Numbered from the stretch's first letter, positions 46,830-60,000 are shown. The stretch: DNA of 64,000 nucleotides from Panaeolus papilionaceus (GCA_015501605.1 JADNRZ010000027.1:124001-188000), one strand, 5' to 3'. A program made the numbers and translations. The notes: a model not told the origin generated them from the letters alone.

Positions 46830-47860
46830 GCTGCCGTGCCTAGACTCCAGCTGCAGTTCTCTTGCTTAGGAGGTTGAACAATATTCACCATACTGATACA
46901 GCATTTCAGTTTGGTCCACCACGCGCCATCTCATGATCTTCTCTCTCTCTCAGCCTTATTGTTTGAACATTTTCCCTTCCATTCTAGTTCAACATTCAAC
47001 ATCTATTTTCTTTGGGACTCTCACATCCGCATTTCGTTTCTTGTGATTCTCTTTCTAAATCGCTCGTCGATATGCTTCTGTAATCAATTAATCCACCTGT
47101 GTCTTTGTTTATTTGACTCAGCCTCGTCATTCTTGTCGCACTAGTGATATTTATTCCTGATGTGCTCAAGTTCAAGTTAATGTCAACTGACTGAGAACGC
47201 TTCGCTGGAGTTGATTAATGCGGTGAGGTGTTCATATGCGCGATAACGAGCGTAGTGAGACAACATCACGAGATGTGGATCGAGGGTAGCGGCGCATCCG
47301 ACGATGATAGAGTTCTGAATTGAGGTTAGTAACGCCTGGCATCCAAAATCCGTGATTCGCTTGCTATTCCTTTGAGCATAGGGATCTCGAAAAGGTGTTG
47401 ATAGCCAAAGTTCCACCAATGGTTCAGGTTAAATCATGATTCGGACCTCGTCCATTCCTATAGTTTGAGAAAAAGGCATCGATTTTACTGAATATCCTAG
47501 ACGTGTAAGGGTGGTCGGTAGGTGAATTCAGGTACCTTTATAACCTTTACCTTTCGATGCGGATCAATAGAGACAAAACAAATGATATTATTCGGCCGAA
47601 TTTCGTTGAAATTTATGGAGAGCGCAGGCCTAGGCAAGAGAAGGTCCAGGGTATGGAAGACATGCAGCAGAAGCACAACAATCGTATTCTTCTTTGCTCC
47701 CTCATCCATACTACATTTATAATGCGACGTGATTAAATCTAACGGGACCAGGATCGCGACTTGCGTGGTGATATTGCCGTGGACAATCGCCGGAAGCTGA
47801 GGGATCGATGAGGGAAGAGAAGGAGTGGACTGTAAGCTTTTCGTAACACATTCACCCAAC
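46830..47860. other. Spacer between G4 and the GTPase tail remnant
   Basis: It begins with the usual GTPase 3' flank. A minus-strand open frame spans 47497-47985 (162 codons), but it has no domain I can name and overlaps the remnant on the other strand, so I do not call it. Confidence 0.35.
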
Positions 47861-47968
47861 CAACCCAAGGAGGTGCAAATTCTTCTCACCAAGTTCCAGA
47901 AAGAGATGCTTGAGTATAAATCGGGCGCTGAATCTATTAGCACCTCCAAGAGTGGACTAATCAAGTGA
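47861..47968 (+). pseudogene. Diverged 3' stub of another GTPase copy
   Basis: It reads PKEVQILLTKFQKEMLEYKS up to a TGA at 47966-47968, aligning with LKEVQMLMEKFERELSVF of G5. No G domain is found upstream. It is a relic of one more array member. Confidence 0.6.
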
Positions 47969-48179
47969 AAAGATGGAGACATCAACTCCTCAAAGACGAC
48001 TACTAGTAATAGCCTCTTTGTGCAATTAATCAGTCTGTGAGCCTCGTTGATTAGGCCCCTACAACTTGGGTCTACGGCGAATCAACAGAAATTTAGCTTT
48101 ATCCACTTTCCCAGATTCCAGAAATTGAGCTGTGTCAGAGTGGGTTTGAAAATGGGATATGATATTAAGAACTACTGCG

Positions 48180-50404
48180 GTGGATGGCGTCGTTGAAGGG
48201 GTGGCTGGGGTTAACATGGAAGGGTGGTACACCTCTCGTGATGCGCCTTCACCACCTCATCGGCCACCATATGTACCACTACCGCCACCTGTTTATCCTC
48301 TGGCTTGTATTCATCCCTGCTACCGCTGACCTAACCCGACACAACCACACAACCACTCTCCGATGACAAGCTTTCCTGAACGACCACATACACTAGAAAT
48401 TGCAGCAGTTGATCAAGAGCAGGGTGAGATGCCAACATTGACGATACACCCAGAGTGAGGGATAACGCCCTCTTCCGAGTCAACTTAAAAGCCGAAGTGG
48501 CAGAGGGCCTATGGCGGAGAGGATCACATTGGTGGGGCGGTGATCCGCCTCTTCTTTGTCTTGCCCTCCTTAATCAACGGCCACATTCACTTTTAATAAG
48601 CTCCAACGTCTCCTAAATATGCTGGATTAGCACACTGAGACGAGAGATTTGGAATAAAACAACTCACATACGAGCAATGAGCATTGGACTGTCGCCCTGG
48701 TCAGTATCATTCAACCCATGCTACTCGTGAGGTGACATGAAAAAAAATAAAAATCAGAGGGGTTGAGGCACGATGATCTGGGGAGTAGGTACACGTGGAG
48801 TAGGACAAAAAGTACATGTTGGGTTTTAGGATGAAAGAAAACATTAGATGAGGAAGGAGCAAGGAATCCAACGGGGTTTGATGACGTGTCAACCCAAACG
48901 TCGCAGTCGGTGGCGGTGAAGTTCACCATGGGCCATTCTTGTCGCACTGGTAGATAGCGAGGCCGATTTTGGGCACTTTCAACGAATCCAGGGTGATGTT
49001 AACTGGGGTGGATGGGCCGTCCCTGGGGTGACGCGATGACAACGAGTAGTAGAGAACTGGGGGATGTCGTGACAAAACCAACGATAATAAAGCATATGGA
49101 CAGCAGATGAGGATGGTGTCGGTGATGACGGCGGAATTGGAGTTGAGCTTACTTGAGGCCTGCATGGGGTTCACGAACCTGGCATCCGTCGTCAGCAAAT
49201 TTCCACCCTCTTCCATTAATAAGAGTATCAACCAAGGTTGATAGCGACGTTTCCACCGGTCCTTCCGGTCACAACCACGGGTTCAACACCCTCCTAATGC
49301 CGCCTTTTCTTCTGGCTGCTCGTGTTCTGCCCCCTCTCGCCAATACAAAAAACTAGACTAGACCCAAACCTCTTCCCTAAAAAACCTCCGCAGTCTTGTG
49401 AAAATATCGTCTATGAGATGTGCAAACCTCCAGCATAGAAAGCTGATCTGCGCAATACAGACGACACATCAGCGATCTGAACAACAAAAGAATAAATAGA
49501 TGTACCTCGCCTGAGCTCTTCCTGTTCCTGGCGCCAGTCACTAGGAGCATATACAGATATTGGTGGCAGTATCATGTTCAAGAAGGTCTGGCAGAAGTGT
49601 TAGTTAACACCTACATATAAACGTCAGCAACTGACTGGGCAAAGCGATGAAAATTAAGAAGGAGGATTGAAAAATACTGGATGACACACGTCAACGATTG
49701 AACGTGAATCCACCTTGCTTCCGTCGCATCGTCGCATCTCAGACTCGCTCTCATACGTGTCCTCGTCCCTCCCAACACTTTTCTTCCAGACATCATCGTC
49801 ATCCAGATCCAAGACATGTCCTCTCCATCGTCCCTTTCGACATTCATTTCCCTTCTCAAAACACCATCTGTCAACACAAGCGTGCTCATCAAAATCCCCA
49901 CCTCGCGGTGTAACTGAACCCTGATAAAGAGCCCTTAGTATGGAGGGTGCCGTCGAGTGTACCACCTGGGGATGGTAATGGACACCAATGATCTGGGAAA
50001 GGGAGAAACGACATGGCTTAAAGGTGCGAGGTGGTTGTGCAAGAATGGGTGTGGGAGGGTCGGTAACCTTAGGTTGTATTCAAACTGGGATTCAGGACGA
50101 GATGCAACTATGAATTATGGCATTATTCTACCAAAAATACACTGGAAAATACGACTAGTAAGAGATGGGTGATAGAAAAAAAGATGGTGTGTGGCACTCA
50201 CTTCATTATGTAGCTAATCCAATTGATGGCGACCAACGCCTCATAGAGAAGGAGAGTCAAAAATTCCAGGTTACTCAACACCCACACAATCGCAAGTGTC
50301 TCCTGGAGGATGGGGTGACAAGGTAGCATCAGTTGCAGCTGACGACCTCCAACCCAGGTCAAACCTATTCTGCCAAAGCACATTGATCCGAGGTTACCCA
50401 GCAA
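48180..50404 (-). pseudogene. Family M, diverged copy C
   Basis: The family intron is recognisable at 50142-50201 (60 nt, GTGAGT to TTCCAG on the minus strand) in the same sequence context (ccaaaaatacactgg). The exon before it is hydrophobic (LTLLLYEALVAINWISYI), consistent with a membrane helix. The exon after it contains PLSHVVSPFPRS, aligning with the PLYSRLTTTSYPFS segment of A2. Farther along (49230-48930) are PVNITLDSLKVPKIGLAIYQ and NFTATDCDVWVDTSSNP. It is outside the closely related units, so it is an older copy, possibly closest to a functional gene. The model is incomplete. Confidence 0.35.
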
Positions 50405-50847
50405 CGTTCAACTGGCAATAGGAACAGCGAACATTGAAAAGAGCAGGAGTAGGTGAGGAAGCTAGTCAGGCGAACGACGATGATTGTCCGAGACCAGAGC
50501 CATGACGTGATTTCAGCCGAACTTAATTTCAATTTCAAACACCGACCGGCTCTTCCCTTGCCACTGCAAACTCAATCCTGACTCGGACCAGGCTCGGAAA
50601 ACGCTCTCGAGAAGAAAAGCCTCATTCGAAGACCTGGCCACAATGCATAATGCACAGCGTAGTATCCCTAGGCTTCGCCATTCCAGTCTCTTGTGAACTA
50701 GTTTTCTCTTGATGCATGAGTGCGGCGTATGAGCGAACGGGCTGATGTCAGGAGTGTGAAGCTTGTCTAACTGACACATCCATCTTGATGTTGACACTCT
50801 CGCTCTTGACTCATTCTCCCTTCACTCCTTACTTCGCTTCAGTCACC

Positions 50848-52152
50848 ATGAACCCTGACTTTACAACTAAGCTCAAAAAGATCACAATTTCTGGAGATGT
50901 GTCGGTAGAAAGCGTGTCCAAATTCAGGCCAAGAGATGGGAGTGCCGGTTTCGCTGTTTTCGTGTATGTGCGTGCCGGTCAAACTGCGGGGTCGCCTCTG
51001 ATATATGCATGGATAGCCTGCTAGGACCTACTGGATCAGGGAAGAGTACTGTAAGCTACATGAATCTCATCCGCACGGTAACTAAAACTGGAATCAACGA
51101 TGTCTTGGACAGTTTATAGAATCACTTGCACCAAACATTTCACTTGGCCTTTCCAGCGATAAGCTAGAAGGCTTCACACAATCAATATCCACGTATCGAG
51201 TCGTGAATGTCAGGATTAAGTACAGAATCCCGATTTACCTTGTAGATGTCCCGGGATTTGCGGATAGCAAAATATCGGCGATGGGTATAGTATCCATGCT
51301 GAAAAACATGATCCAAGCAAACGAGTAACTCCCGAATTCTTGATCTCTTGGAAGCACGAGCTGACATGCGTACTAGGGATTTATACGTCTTTCGTATCCT
51401 TTACTTCACCCCGATAAACCATCCACGTCTGCCTGGAAGTCAAAGACGGGTGCTGCGAACTTTCGAAGCGTTGACAGGGCCCAGATCAGCGGGAAGAGTG
51501 ACCGTCGTTTCCACGATGTGGGACTTGGTTTGGGGCGAAGGAGCAAGCAGCCGCGCAGAAAGTCATTTCAGTCAGCTTCATGATGAGATATGGAACGTAT
51601 GTTCACTCTTAGAAAATTCTTGAGCTGTTCATCTTGACCTACACTCATTACATTTATTAGAATTACATCACCAACGGAGCCATCATTGTCAAGTTCCATA
51701 ATACGCAAGAGTCCGCTCTCACCATTTTAAATGATGCATTTTCTCATTTTCGGGGAGCTGAATTCTACCTGCAAAAGTCAATTTCGCAACCCCTTCGACA
51801 AACACCCTTTGCAGCGAATTTATATACCGACCTCCAAAACAGGATTCAGGACCTTCGAATGCAACAAGCCAACATCCAATCAGACTTGCAGGAGGCAACT
51901 GAGGTATTGGATGATGAACTCAAAGACACCCTTACATCACAGCTCAAGGAGGTGCAGATGCTCATGGAAAAGTTTGAACGTGAGCTGAGTGTGTTCGGGC
52001 CAGCCCCTGATTCTCCTCCTGTGACCGAATCCCCCGACGATACGCCTGCTATACCACCAAAGAAAGGAGTCTTCAGAAGGGCTATTGACTCAGTGAAACG
52101 GATTCAAAACCAGCCTCACATGAACAGGGGAAGGAACGACTCAACGCAATGA
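50848..52152 (+). CDS. G5: P-loop GTPase with coiled-coil tail, 357 aa, intact
   Basis: Predicted exons are 50848-50963, 51017-51050, 51113-51324, 51377-51596 and 51661-52152, all in phase. Motifs in order: ITISGDVSVESVSKF (N-terminal strand typical of the family), LLGPTGSGKST, KLEGFTQSISTYRVVN, LVDVPGFADSKIS, STMWDLVWGEGASS, HNTQESALTIL. Then come the coiled coil (QDLRMQQANIQSDLQ and on) and KKGVFRRAIDSVKRIQ. The C-terminus ends in an Asn/Arg-rich stretch. It is moderately diverged from G2-G4 and lies outside the large duplicated units, so it is likely an older paralogue. Biochemical role not known. Confidence 0.9.
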
Positions 52153-53500
52153 CCTGCGAGGCTCCCACTACAGAGTACCGCAACGATCACCAGGTCGATA
52201 CCAGCATTTTTCACCACTGTACGATCGCGATCTCCGTTTCGTCGGACGTGAATTCTGGAATCATATTAGTGCAATGTTCGGCCTTAATTCTTTATACTTG
52301 CATTTCTTTATGTAGTCAATCGAGTTCATTGCATAATTGGTGTCTTCAATAACCTTCTGTAACTTCAATCAATCAATCAATTCACTCCTTTCAGTTCGAG
52401 TTGTCGGGGCACGAAAGCTCAGGGTCATAGAATATGTTACAATTACTCTACCACTACGAGTGAACAAAACCAGCCTCGAGCCCTTAGACTAGGCTTTGAC
52501 AAATATGCATACGTTCCTCCAGAAAAGTACTTCTTGTCTGTTATCCAACACCACGCCCTCCGCATCTGTTTCGATCAACGCCTTCTCCACAGGCTTAGGG
52601 TCAAAGCGAAGGTCAAACTCTCACAGATACTAATACCTCCACGTAATACATCATGATTGATGTCTAAAGTGAGTCACGGCACGCAAACTGAACTCGAATG
52701 CTGCATGATCTCATATGCGATTCATCAACAATAAAGCTTTTTCGACTGAAAGACGTAGAATTTTTTTATTCTCAGCTCTTCATTACCCTTCGTATCCATC
52801 AAATATGCGGTGAAGAGAAGGGCTCAATCAATATACTTCAAATTTTGATCAACCAATGGCAGGCGCGTTTCTCTGATATCGGAGCATTTGATTCGCTCGC
52901 AGCGTATGGATATCACTTTGCTATTGCAGAGGACTGAATGCTTATTATCGGTGGATGAGCTTAGGAGAAACAATTTATCATCCAGTCAGTGTCATTTCCC
53001 ATTAACCGTGACGTATCCATTCTGAGAAAAATCGATATGATAATCGTACACATCAATCCTGAAGGAGGGATGCAGACTTATTCGCTTCTGAAGAGAAATG
53101 AAGTCCCTGCTGAAGCTGAAGCTATGCACTGCTGTTGCTGCTCGGGGATGGTTTCACACCGAAAATGGATACATGTACACCCAACGCCCACCACAGCACC
53201 CCATCTCACAGGGCTATTACATGCATGCCCGGATGGCATCCATCAATTTCGGCGTTTACGCAGCCCCATAAGGTCATTTTCCCACCTACATTCAGTTCAC
53301 GAATCACAAAGACGAATCACAAGGTATGTATGTTAAGAGCATTATCTTTTCTTGTCTTATAAAACACGGAGGCGTGATCTCAATTATACAGATATATCAG
53401 CTGGATCACCCACATATGTACCCACCGTGACATGGGCAGTGCATCATTATATAAAACCCTTTGATATCTGTTGAACGAATTCCTGACCACGACGCGCAAG
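52153..53500. other. Spacer with weak open frames
   Basis: Two plus-strand open frames (52698-52937, 79 codons; 52989-53336, 115 codons) show no domain, clear splice signals or paralogue support. I leave them uncalled. The end of the stretch holds the promoter of the next gene. Confidence 0.35.
53448..53456 (+). promoter_or_regulatory. TATA box of the small secreted protein gene
   Basis: TATATAAAA lies 45 bp before the ATG at 53501, a plausible distance for a short leader. Confidence 0.5.
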
Positions 53501-53943
53501 ATGAAGCTCCCATCCATGCCCAGTGTGTTCTTCTCCGTATCTCTCTTGTCGCTCGCCGCGCAGGTAACGTTGGCATTCATATCTTAAGTGATTCTAAGCT
53601 AATCATTTAATAGGCCTCGTCGCACTACGCTCACCTCAACGCACGCGAGGTGTCACTCGATTCTCAAAATAACCACCCAGGACTAGACGAGCTGAACGCG
53701 AGAGTCAACGTTCTCGCGACCCTTACGACACGACAACTCGAATACGAGCTTAAATCACGATTAAATCGTCGAATTGATGATGGGTTTGGGGCTAATAAAG
53801 GCATTCTAGGGGCGGATTCAGGGGGTGATGCAGACTCAGAGAAGGAATCGATATCGATGGTTGCTCCTCCCCCGACGACTCACGATAACCAGCGGAGGCC
53901 GGGGAGATCAATGTTGAAGAGACTGCATAAGGGATCATCATGA
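53501..53943 (+). CDS. Small predicted secreted protein, 130 aa
   Basis: Two exons, 53501-53563 and 53614-53943, join in phase across a 50-nt GTAACG to AATAG intron. The N-terminus (MKLPSMPSVFFSVSLLSLAA, then Q-A-S-S-H-Y-A) is a typical signal peptide. Cleavage is likely near residues 21-25, close to the intron. The mature part is about 105 residues, with LTTRQLEYELKSRLNRRI, an acidic Gly/Asp stretch and a basic end (RSMLKRLHKG). It has no cysteines after the signal, unlike many fungal effectors, and no domain I recognise. A TATA box at 53448 supports expression. It has no paralogue in the window. Secretion is inferred; the function is unknown. Confidence 0.65.
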
Positions 53944-55663
53944 TGGTTGTCCATGCATGTGACTTTAACAGGGATCAATGCTTCTGCAGATTCTGAACAT
54001 AAGCAGCTGGTAATAGTTTTCTTTGATTCTCGCCACATACACACAGTTCGTCCGGCTACTCCTGTAATTTATTCAAACAAATGGACGTTGTACATTCTAA
54101 GCATGTATCTCCATTTATTTTATTATTTAAGAGAATATGTAAATTAGTTTAAACAGCAACCCTCAACCCTTGAACCTGCTCAAGGAGCCTTCTCTGTATT
54201 TTCACTTATCAACAGATTCAACACACCGAGTTACTTTGAAGTTTCGTGATTATTTTTTGATATCACTAATTCAGCCAATTGACTATACCATACGTACTGC
54301 TAGGGCTTAAACGTTTATGGCCCTTTGAGTGTGACATGTCGTGGAATGGGTCCGGAGTGTAAGTTGGGCAGCGACCCTGATGGAATTACTGATGCGCGCT
54401 CGTATTGATCGCGCGGGTTTGCAGGCTAAACCTCATGACACGCAGTCGTCGAGTAACAGACGTGACAGATAGTTGAATGATATCCCCTAATATTCAATAA
54501 TAATTGGCCAAAGAGTCATAATTCTTTGGATTGTCGAGCCCATTGAGGTGTCAGCAGTCCCTTTGGTGGTTAGGCTTTGAGGACAAGCGTAGAAGAAAGA
54601 AGGGTGTACTAATGGACATTCGTGCCTATGCCCGAACGCACAGGTTGAGCTCGACAAAGCAAACCAACGTTATATCTCTCGACAGTCTTATATGCTGATT
54701 TCAAATATTTTGCATTGAGTGCTCATTGAGAATTTACCCAGCAAAATGAGTTGATTGAAGCCCTCCCCGCTTGCATTCATCCCAGGCGAGCGTGAAGAGC
54801 TTCATCGAAGTATTCTTTGTGCCCTCTTGTCCCTCATCGCAACTGCATAGAGGAATCTGGAAATCAACTACCGCCACATCGTAAAGGTGCATGGCGCTTA
54901 AGGACGGATACTTACTACATGCCCTGGAGCACCTGATTCAGGTCTGGAATGGCACTGAATGAACCACTGACGCCAGAATCGGAGTGAAGCATGTACCACC
55001 TCGTCAGAATAATCAGATTTTTTTCAATGTTTTTGTGCAGAACGCTCCTCTGGAGGAAGGTGAAATCGGACCTTTGATGGAACACGAAGCAAGCGCTATC
55101 GAATCTAAGTCACTTACGGCAAAAGGTGCCCTGAAATATCGCCTTAGCTTTGTACAAGGCTGTTGCGGGGGCTTCTAAGCCTTCCAAGTTCGTAGTGCAC
55201 TGTGACTGTGATAGCGAATTGTCATGGGCGCCTTCGAAACCAAGTGTATTGTTTAATATTGTTCATTTTATTTTAATCTCCTTAAGTTCTTATTGCTATC
55301 TATGCTCCTCCTTATGACTGTGCCTCAAGCTTACTAGTCCATATATTGCATTCTCAGTCATACTTATGCGACGGCATAATTCGTTGCTTGCTACACTATC
55401 ATTGACATAAACTTTGAAAAAAAGGATGGAAAAGCGACGTCGCCCCTTGCGCCTTTTTGTGAGACGTTAACAATGGTTGCTAGTCTGCAGGTCAACGCAG
55501 CCGGCTCCTTTCTATATCTGGATGCTTGCAGGTTCACGTGACTCTCTCCTGAAAGTCACAAGGCCAGCTCATAGGCATCCAACGGATTCCAACGTGCTGA
55601 TAAACAGTTACAGCCTTTGATTTCCTCTATAACTTGTTCACCTTGGCATTCAGACAATAAAAA
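53944..55663. other. Spacer before G6, no supported gene
   Basis: One short plus-strand open frame (54984-55178) has no supporting features. The sequence just upstream of G6 (55600-55660) is pyrimidine-rich, as in other GTPase leaders. Confidence 0.35.
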
Positions 55664-57023
55664 ATGTCCAAGAGAATCTATGCGCATCTCAACATTGCTG
55701 GACCAGTCAGCGTTGAACGGGTCGAGAGGATTGAAGAGCTTGCAGGCACTTTAGCCAACAGCAATGCGTTTCTGTGAGTTTAGTTGAAGGCGCAACCGAT
55801 CTGCACTTGATTGGTTGATGATGTTAGAATTCTAGGCCCCACGGGTGCTGGTAAAAGCACGGTGAGATACCCGACTTTTCAATTTGTCGCCTGAAGCGAT
55901 CGGGTCACGATACTGAACCCTGTCTACTAGTTCATTGAAGTCCTTGCTCCAAATGGGCCACTTCAGATTTCGAGTAATCAGTTGGATGGATTTACGCAAT
56001 CGATATCCACCTATCGGATCGTGAACGTGGAACGTCAAAGCGAGCCTGTTTACCTTGTCGACTTGCCTGGGTTTGCCGATACAAAAATCTCAGTGATGAG
56101 CATCGTGTCAATGTTAAAGGAGTGGTTGAAGGTGACGAGGTAAGCGATGGACCACCTTTACTCCTACATGGGTAGAAGGGTGTTCAATGTCTACCAGGCT
56201 CTCGAATTTTTGTCGTGTCTTATACTTTACCCCGATTAACAACCCCCGGCTACCTGGTAGTCATCGACAAGTGCTCCGCACATTTGATGCGCTGACAGGT
56301 GTTGCAGCAGGTCAAAGCATCACATTAATTACAACTATGTGGAACACCATTTGGGGTGACAACGCAACTAATCGAGCAGAACGGAATTTTGAGCAGCTAC
56401 GGGACGGAGTATGGAAGGTAGGTATCGGGCCTGCTATTGCTCACCCTTGTTGAGTGCTCATTTTATTGTTGATCTTGTAGGAATTTGTGACCAACAGAAG
56501 TTGGATCGGAAAATTCTACAACACTCAAGAATCCACTCTTTCTATCTTAGATTCCGCCTTCGATAACGGTATAGCATTACCAAAATACCACTTCGAGCAG
56601 GTGACGGATACCCTTCGGGAGGCATCATATGCTGAACACATCCGTGAAGACCTTCAAAGTCGAATTCAGAGTCTCCAAAACCAGCTTGTGAACTTAAATT
56701 CTGACTTGGAGGAAGCAGAAGAACGACAAGACGTGCAGCTGAGAATGCTCCTACTTTCACGGCTCGACGACACGAAGAAGCTCCTTATCAAATTCTCGCA
56801 ACAATTGCGGGAATTCGAGTCCGATTCATTGGATCTCCCCACCGAGACTTTGGATTCGCCCATTGAGGTTGAGCCAACCAATACCATCCTGCTGTCGCAG
56901 GAAACTGTTGATGTCGCACCACACAACTCCAACCAAAATACTCCCACAAAGCGAGGGGTGGTGACGAGTGCATTGAAATTGGTGAAGAACTGGGGAAAGA
57001 AGCGACGTGTGGATCATTTGTAA
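55664..57023 (+). CDS. G6: P-loop GTPase with coiled-coil tail, 371 aa, intact
   Basis: Predicted exons are 55664-55773, 55828-55861, 55931-56139, 56198-56417 and 56481-57023. Motifs: ILGPTGAGKST (Ser to Ala inside the P-loop, still a valid Walker A), QLDGFTQSISTYRIVN, VDLPGFADTKIS (Leu in the second G3 position), NNPRLPGSHRQ, TTMWNTIWGD and YNTQESTLSIL. The G4-like motif ends in N instead of D, so guanine recognition may differ from G1-G5. The coiled coil is about 60 residues, followed by an acidic/Thr-rich linker and a basic end (LKLVKNWGKKRR). It belongs to the more divergent right-hand subgroup with G7, which shares TMWN. Confidence 0.88.
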
Positions 57024-60000
57024 ACAAGTGGATGTCCAATGCCCATGATTCAGATATATTTATTTTTACATGTTAGGTACCGCAGCCTGTATCACTTCCC
57101 GTCTTTAGTCAATTCAGATGTGCGCTTGTGATGATAATTTGGAACATTGTTCACAAAATCAGGTCAATCTGTGGGACCCTCAGGCATATTTTTATTCCCA
57201 ATGGTTTTGAGTATTACTTAGCATGCCTATGCACTCCACCATGATTTCTCCTTTTATTTGGACAACCTATAACAACTGTAATGTTACAACACGTCCTCTA
57301 TGCCTTGATACTGTGGCGGCGGGAGTGTCCAATGATGGGATACCAACGGATCAATGCTTCATTGATTGCGCACGGACCGGGGTTGTTGTGAGGGTGGCGT
57401 GTTTCTTCTTTCTTTCTTCCCTCCATCTCATCTTCATCCCCCAACCCAACGTCTTCTTTGCCCCGTTCCGTCCTCTCAATAAGGAATGTCATGCGCGTCT
57501 TACAGGGTCTCTAGTCGTCGTATCGTCTTGCCCGTGGTTGTCCGCCTTGTCTCAGGGTCACTTCTCTCGACCTCGTCTCTTTACATCAGTGTCGTTCTGC
57601 CATTGTGTGCTTCTCGATCTTCCAGTACTCTCTCTCTTGTCTCTCTACAGAGAAATGACATTGAATAGTACGGACAGACGAGATACCACGCGTCGAACTG
57701 CATATGTAATCTTCAAGACGTTCTATTTTCGGGGTTCGCAGCAACCTTGATTATGGGTGCCTTGCTCAAACATACGTAGTGTCTTTTTGACGTGGTGGTA
57801 TTTCCTTTGTCTGTTAGCTTTTCTGATATCATATCTTGAAAATTTTTCTCGATTTTTCTCAATCTGGACATCAACTCCGTGTGTCTGCGTGCTCGATGTT
57901 CTTGTATCGCTTTCGTTGCATTCAAATCTTCAACTGCATGTCCTCAAGCATCGTGGACAACGTCCGATTTAAGTATCTACATCGATTTGCTAACGATTTC
58001 ATGGACCATCTCTTTTCAGCACCACAGCCCTCACAACTTTTCCTGATCACGTATTCCTCGGCTCTCCCTCCTTCGCATGTCCCACGCCGCTGAATCATCA
58101 CGCGCCGACGCGTCTTTCGCGATGCCTTCACAATGATCTGGATCCCAATTCTCGATGTTTTTATGTCACATTCTCAAGCGATGCTCACAGCCTGGATGCT
58201 GAAACCGATTCCGGATGTTGGCACCTCAAGTTTAAACTTGCGACGTTCTCGTTTCCTAAGTTTGCCCTACTTGGATTGCCCATATTACGGAGGCATCGGC
58301 AAGTCTCGACAAGGTCGATCTCTGAGGATGCAAAGGCGACGATCTTATTATCGTTGCGGGGTTGGGATAGCGGGTTGAGCTTGAACATAGCAAAACTGTT
58401 ACAGAGTGCACAACCAATATACGGCGTTTACATTACTCTAACGGTACCTAAGCGAGTCAATCTTCATATATTGTCTCTCGCGTCGTTCGTAAGTTTTTCG
58501 CTGATGATACAGTCGTTTGCATAATTAATTGCCCCATCATTTTTTCGAAATCTTTGTTTATTTAGCCGAAAAAGGGTCGATAAGACCCATCCACCCTCAG
58601 TTCCTCACAATGATGTATGAATACTATCTAAACGACGCCATCGTTCACGATGTCCTGACACGTCATGTCTCCCCTCGCCCCAACCAATCCATTAGACTGG
58701 AACTTGGTAATAGAGACCTTTTATACCATTCTACTTCACCTCTCATCCGATTCAACCATATCTTTCCTAAGCGCTCTGATTGTGATCTACGCCACTGATG
58801 AGCACCGCATCGGTATCCCCCTATTTATTTATTTTTTTGTTTTTCTACATTTTTCCGTGTATTTCTCTTCGCATCAGCGCTTCATCCACACGCCGAGCGC
58901 TTTTGGTTTCCGTCGATTCGAATGTTTTCTTCTCATTTCCATCATTTCCACCATTTCCTGTCATTTTATATATATCATGTACCCAGTCTACATCGAATTC
59001 CAGCTCCTTTCCGCCCTTGTACGTGCTCGTATTTCGTCTTCATCTTCGTCTGGTGTCCGTGTACACCTTTGTCAGCTTTTATTTTCGTTATCTTCGTCCC
59101 TCGTCTCAGCTCATATTTTACTCACTTGACCTTCCCATCTCACCTCACTCACATACTGACCCCACGAACTCGTACCGCGCGTCTCAATTTCCCTTTCCAT
59201 CCAACCATCTCATCCCCTCGTCACACTATGAATAACTTCCTATTCTTAGGTCGTGCAGGTTTCAAGAACTTCGATCTTTATATAGAGCATATCCAGCACT
59301 CCTCGTTGAAGTGATGCTGCTCGCAACACGCACCGCTGCACCACCATACCATGGATACCACAAACATGGACTCCAGGTTCGTTGTATGCCTTTTACTCAT
59401 ATATAAATCTACCTTGTTGTCTATAATATCTGAAACGTTGAGGTAGAGGTAGTGCATTCCAAATAAATATTCATGGTATCAGCCAAATGCGTCATGCATT
59501 ATGCCAGTAGTCAGTACACCCTTGGAATGAATCGAGCGGCCGGCTCATATACATCACATTTTAATTTAATGAACGCTTAAACCCCTCAATACTACTCAGG
59601 GCCCATTACTACCATTACTTAGTAGTCTCTGAGCGAAAAATAACGTTGCTCATGGTCTGCATTCCGCTGGGGTGCTGATCATGACGCGCATGCCATGCGA
59701 TGCGATAAATACCACGACCTCGGATTTGAGGTTCAAAACTTCTGTTTAATGGCCACCTCAGGGTAGGCATAGTCAAAATTTTTGTTCTTTTACAACAATT
59801 AATTAGGGTTGGAAGGCCATATAGGAGCTTTCGGAGAGGCCGTGCTTTGTGCACTGAGCACAAAATGAGCATTATATAAAAATAGAGACTGGTCATAAGT
59901 CCGCGCCAGGCTTTTAACTCCATGAATTCCGCATACAACAAGTGTAATACTATTATACACAATGTTGACCAACTATCGTCTGGGTTTCGTTTTCGATACG

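Noticed and set aside
47497..47985. Minus-strand 162-codon open frame, briefly considered as a kinase fragment because of an HGNI motif
   Set aside because: There is no catalytic Asp-Phe-Gly or other kinase motif, and it overlaps a GTPase tail remnant on the plus strand.
52698..53336. Two consecutive plus-strand open frames of 79 and 115 codons
   Set aside because: No recognisable domain, no consistent splice sites, and a competing frame is equally open in the second.
57223..57750. 175-codon plus-strand open frame
   Set aside because: Strongly T/C-biased, no signal, no splice context and no paralogue; probably leader-like sequence.
58665..59314. Overlapping hydrophobic open frames that look like membrane segments
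   Set aside because: T-rich composition alone gives Phe/Leu/Ser-rich translations in all frames.
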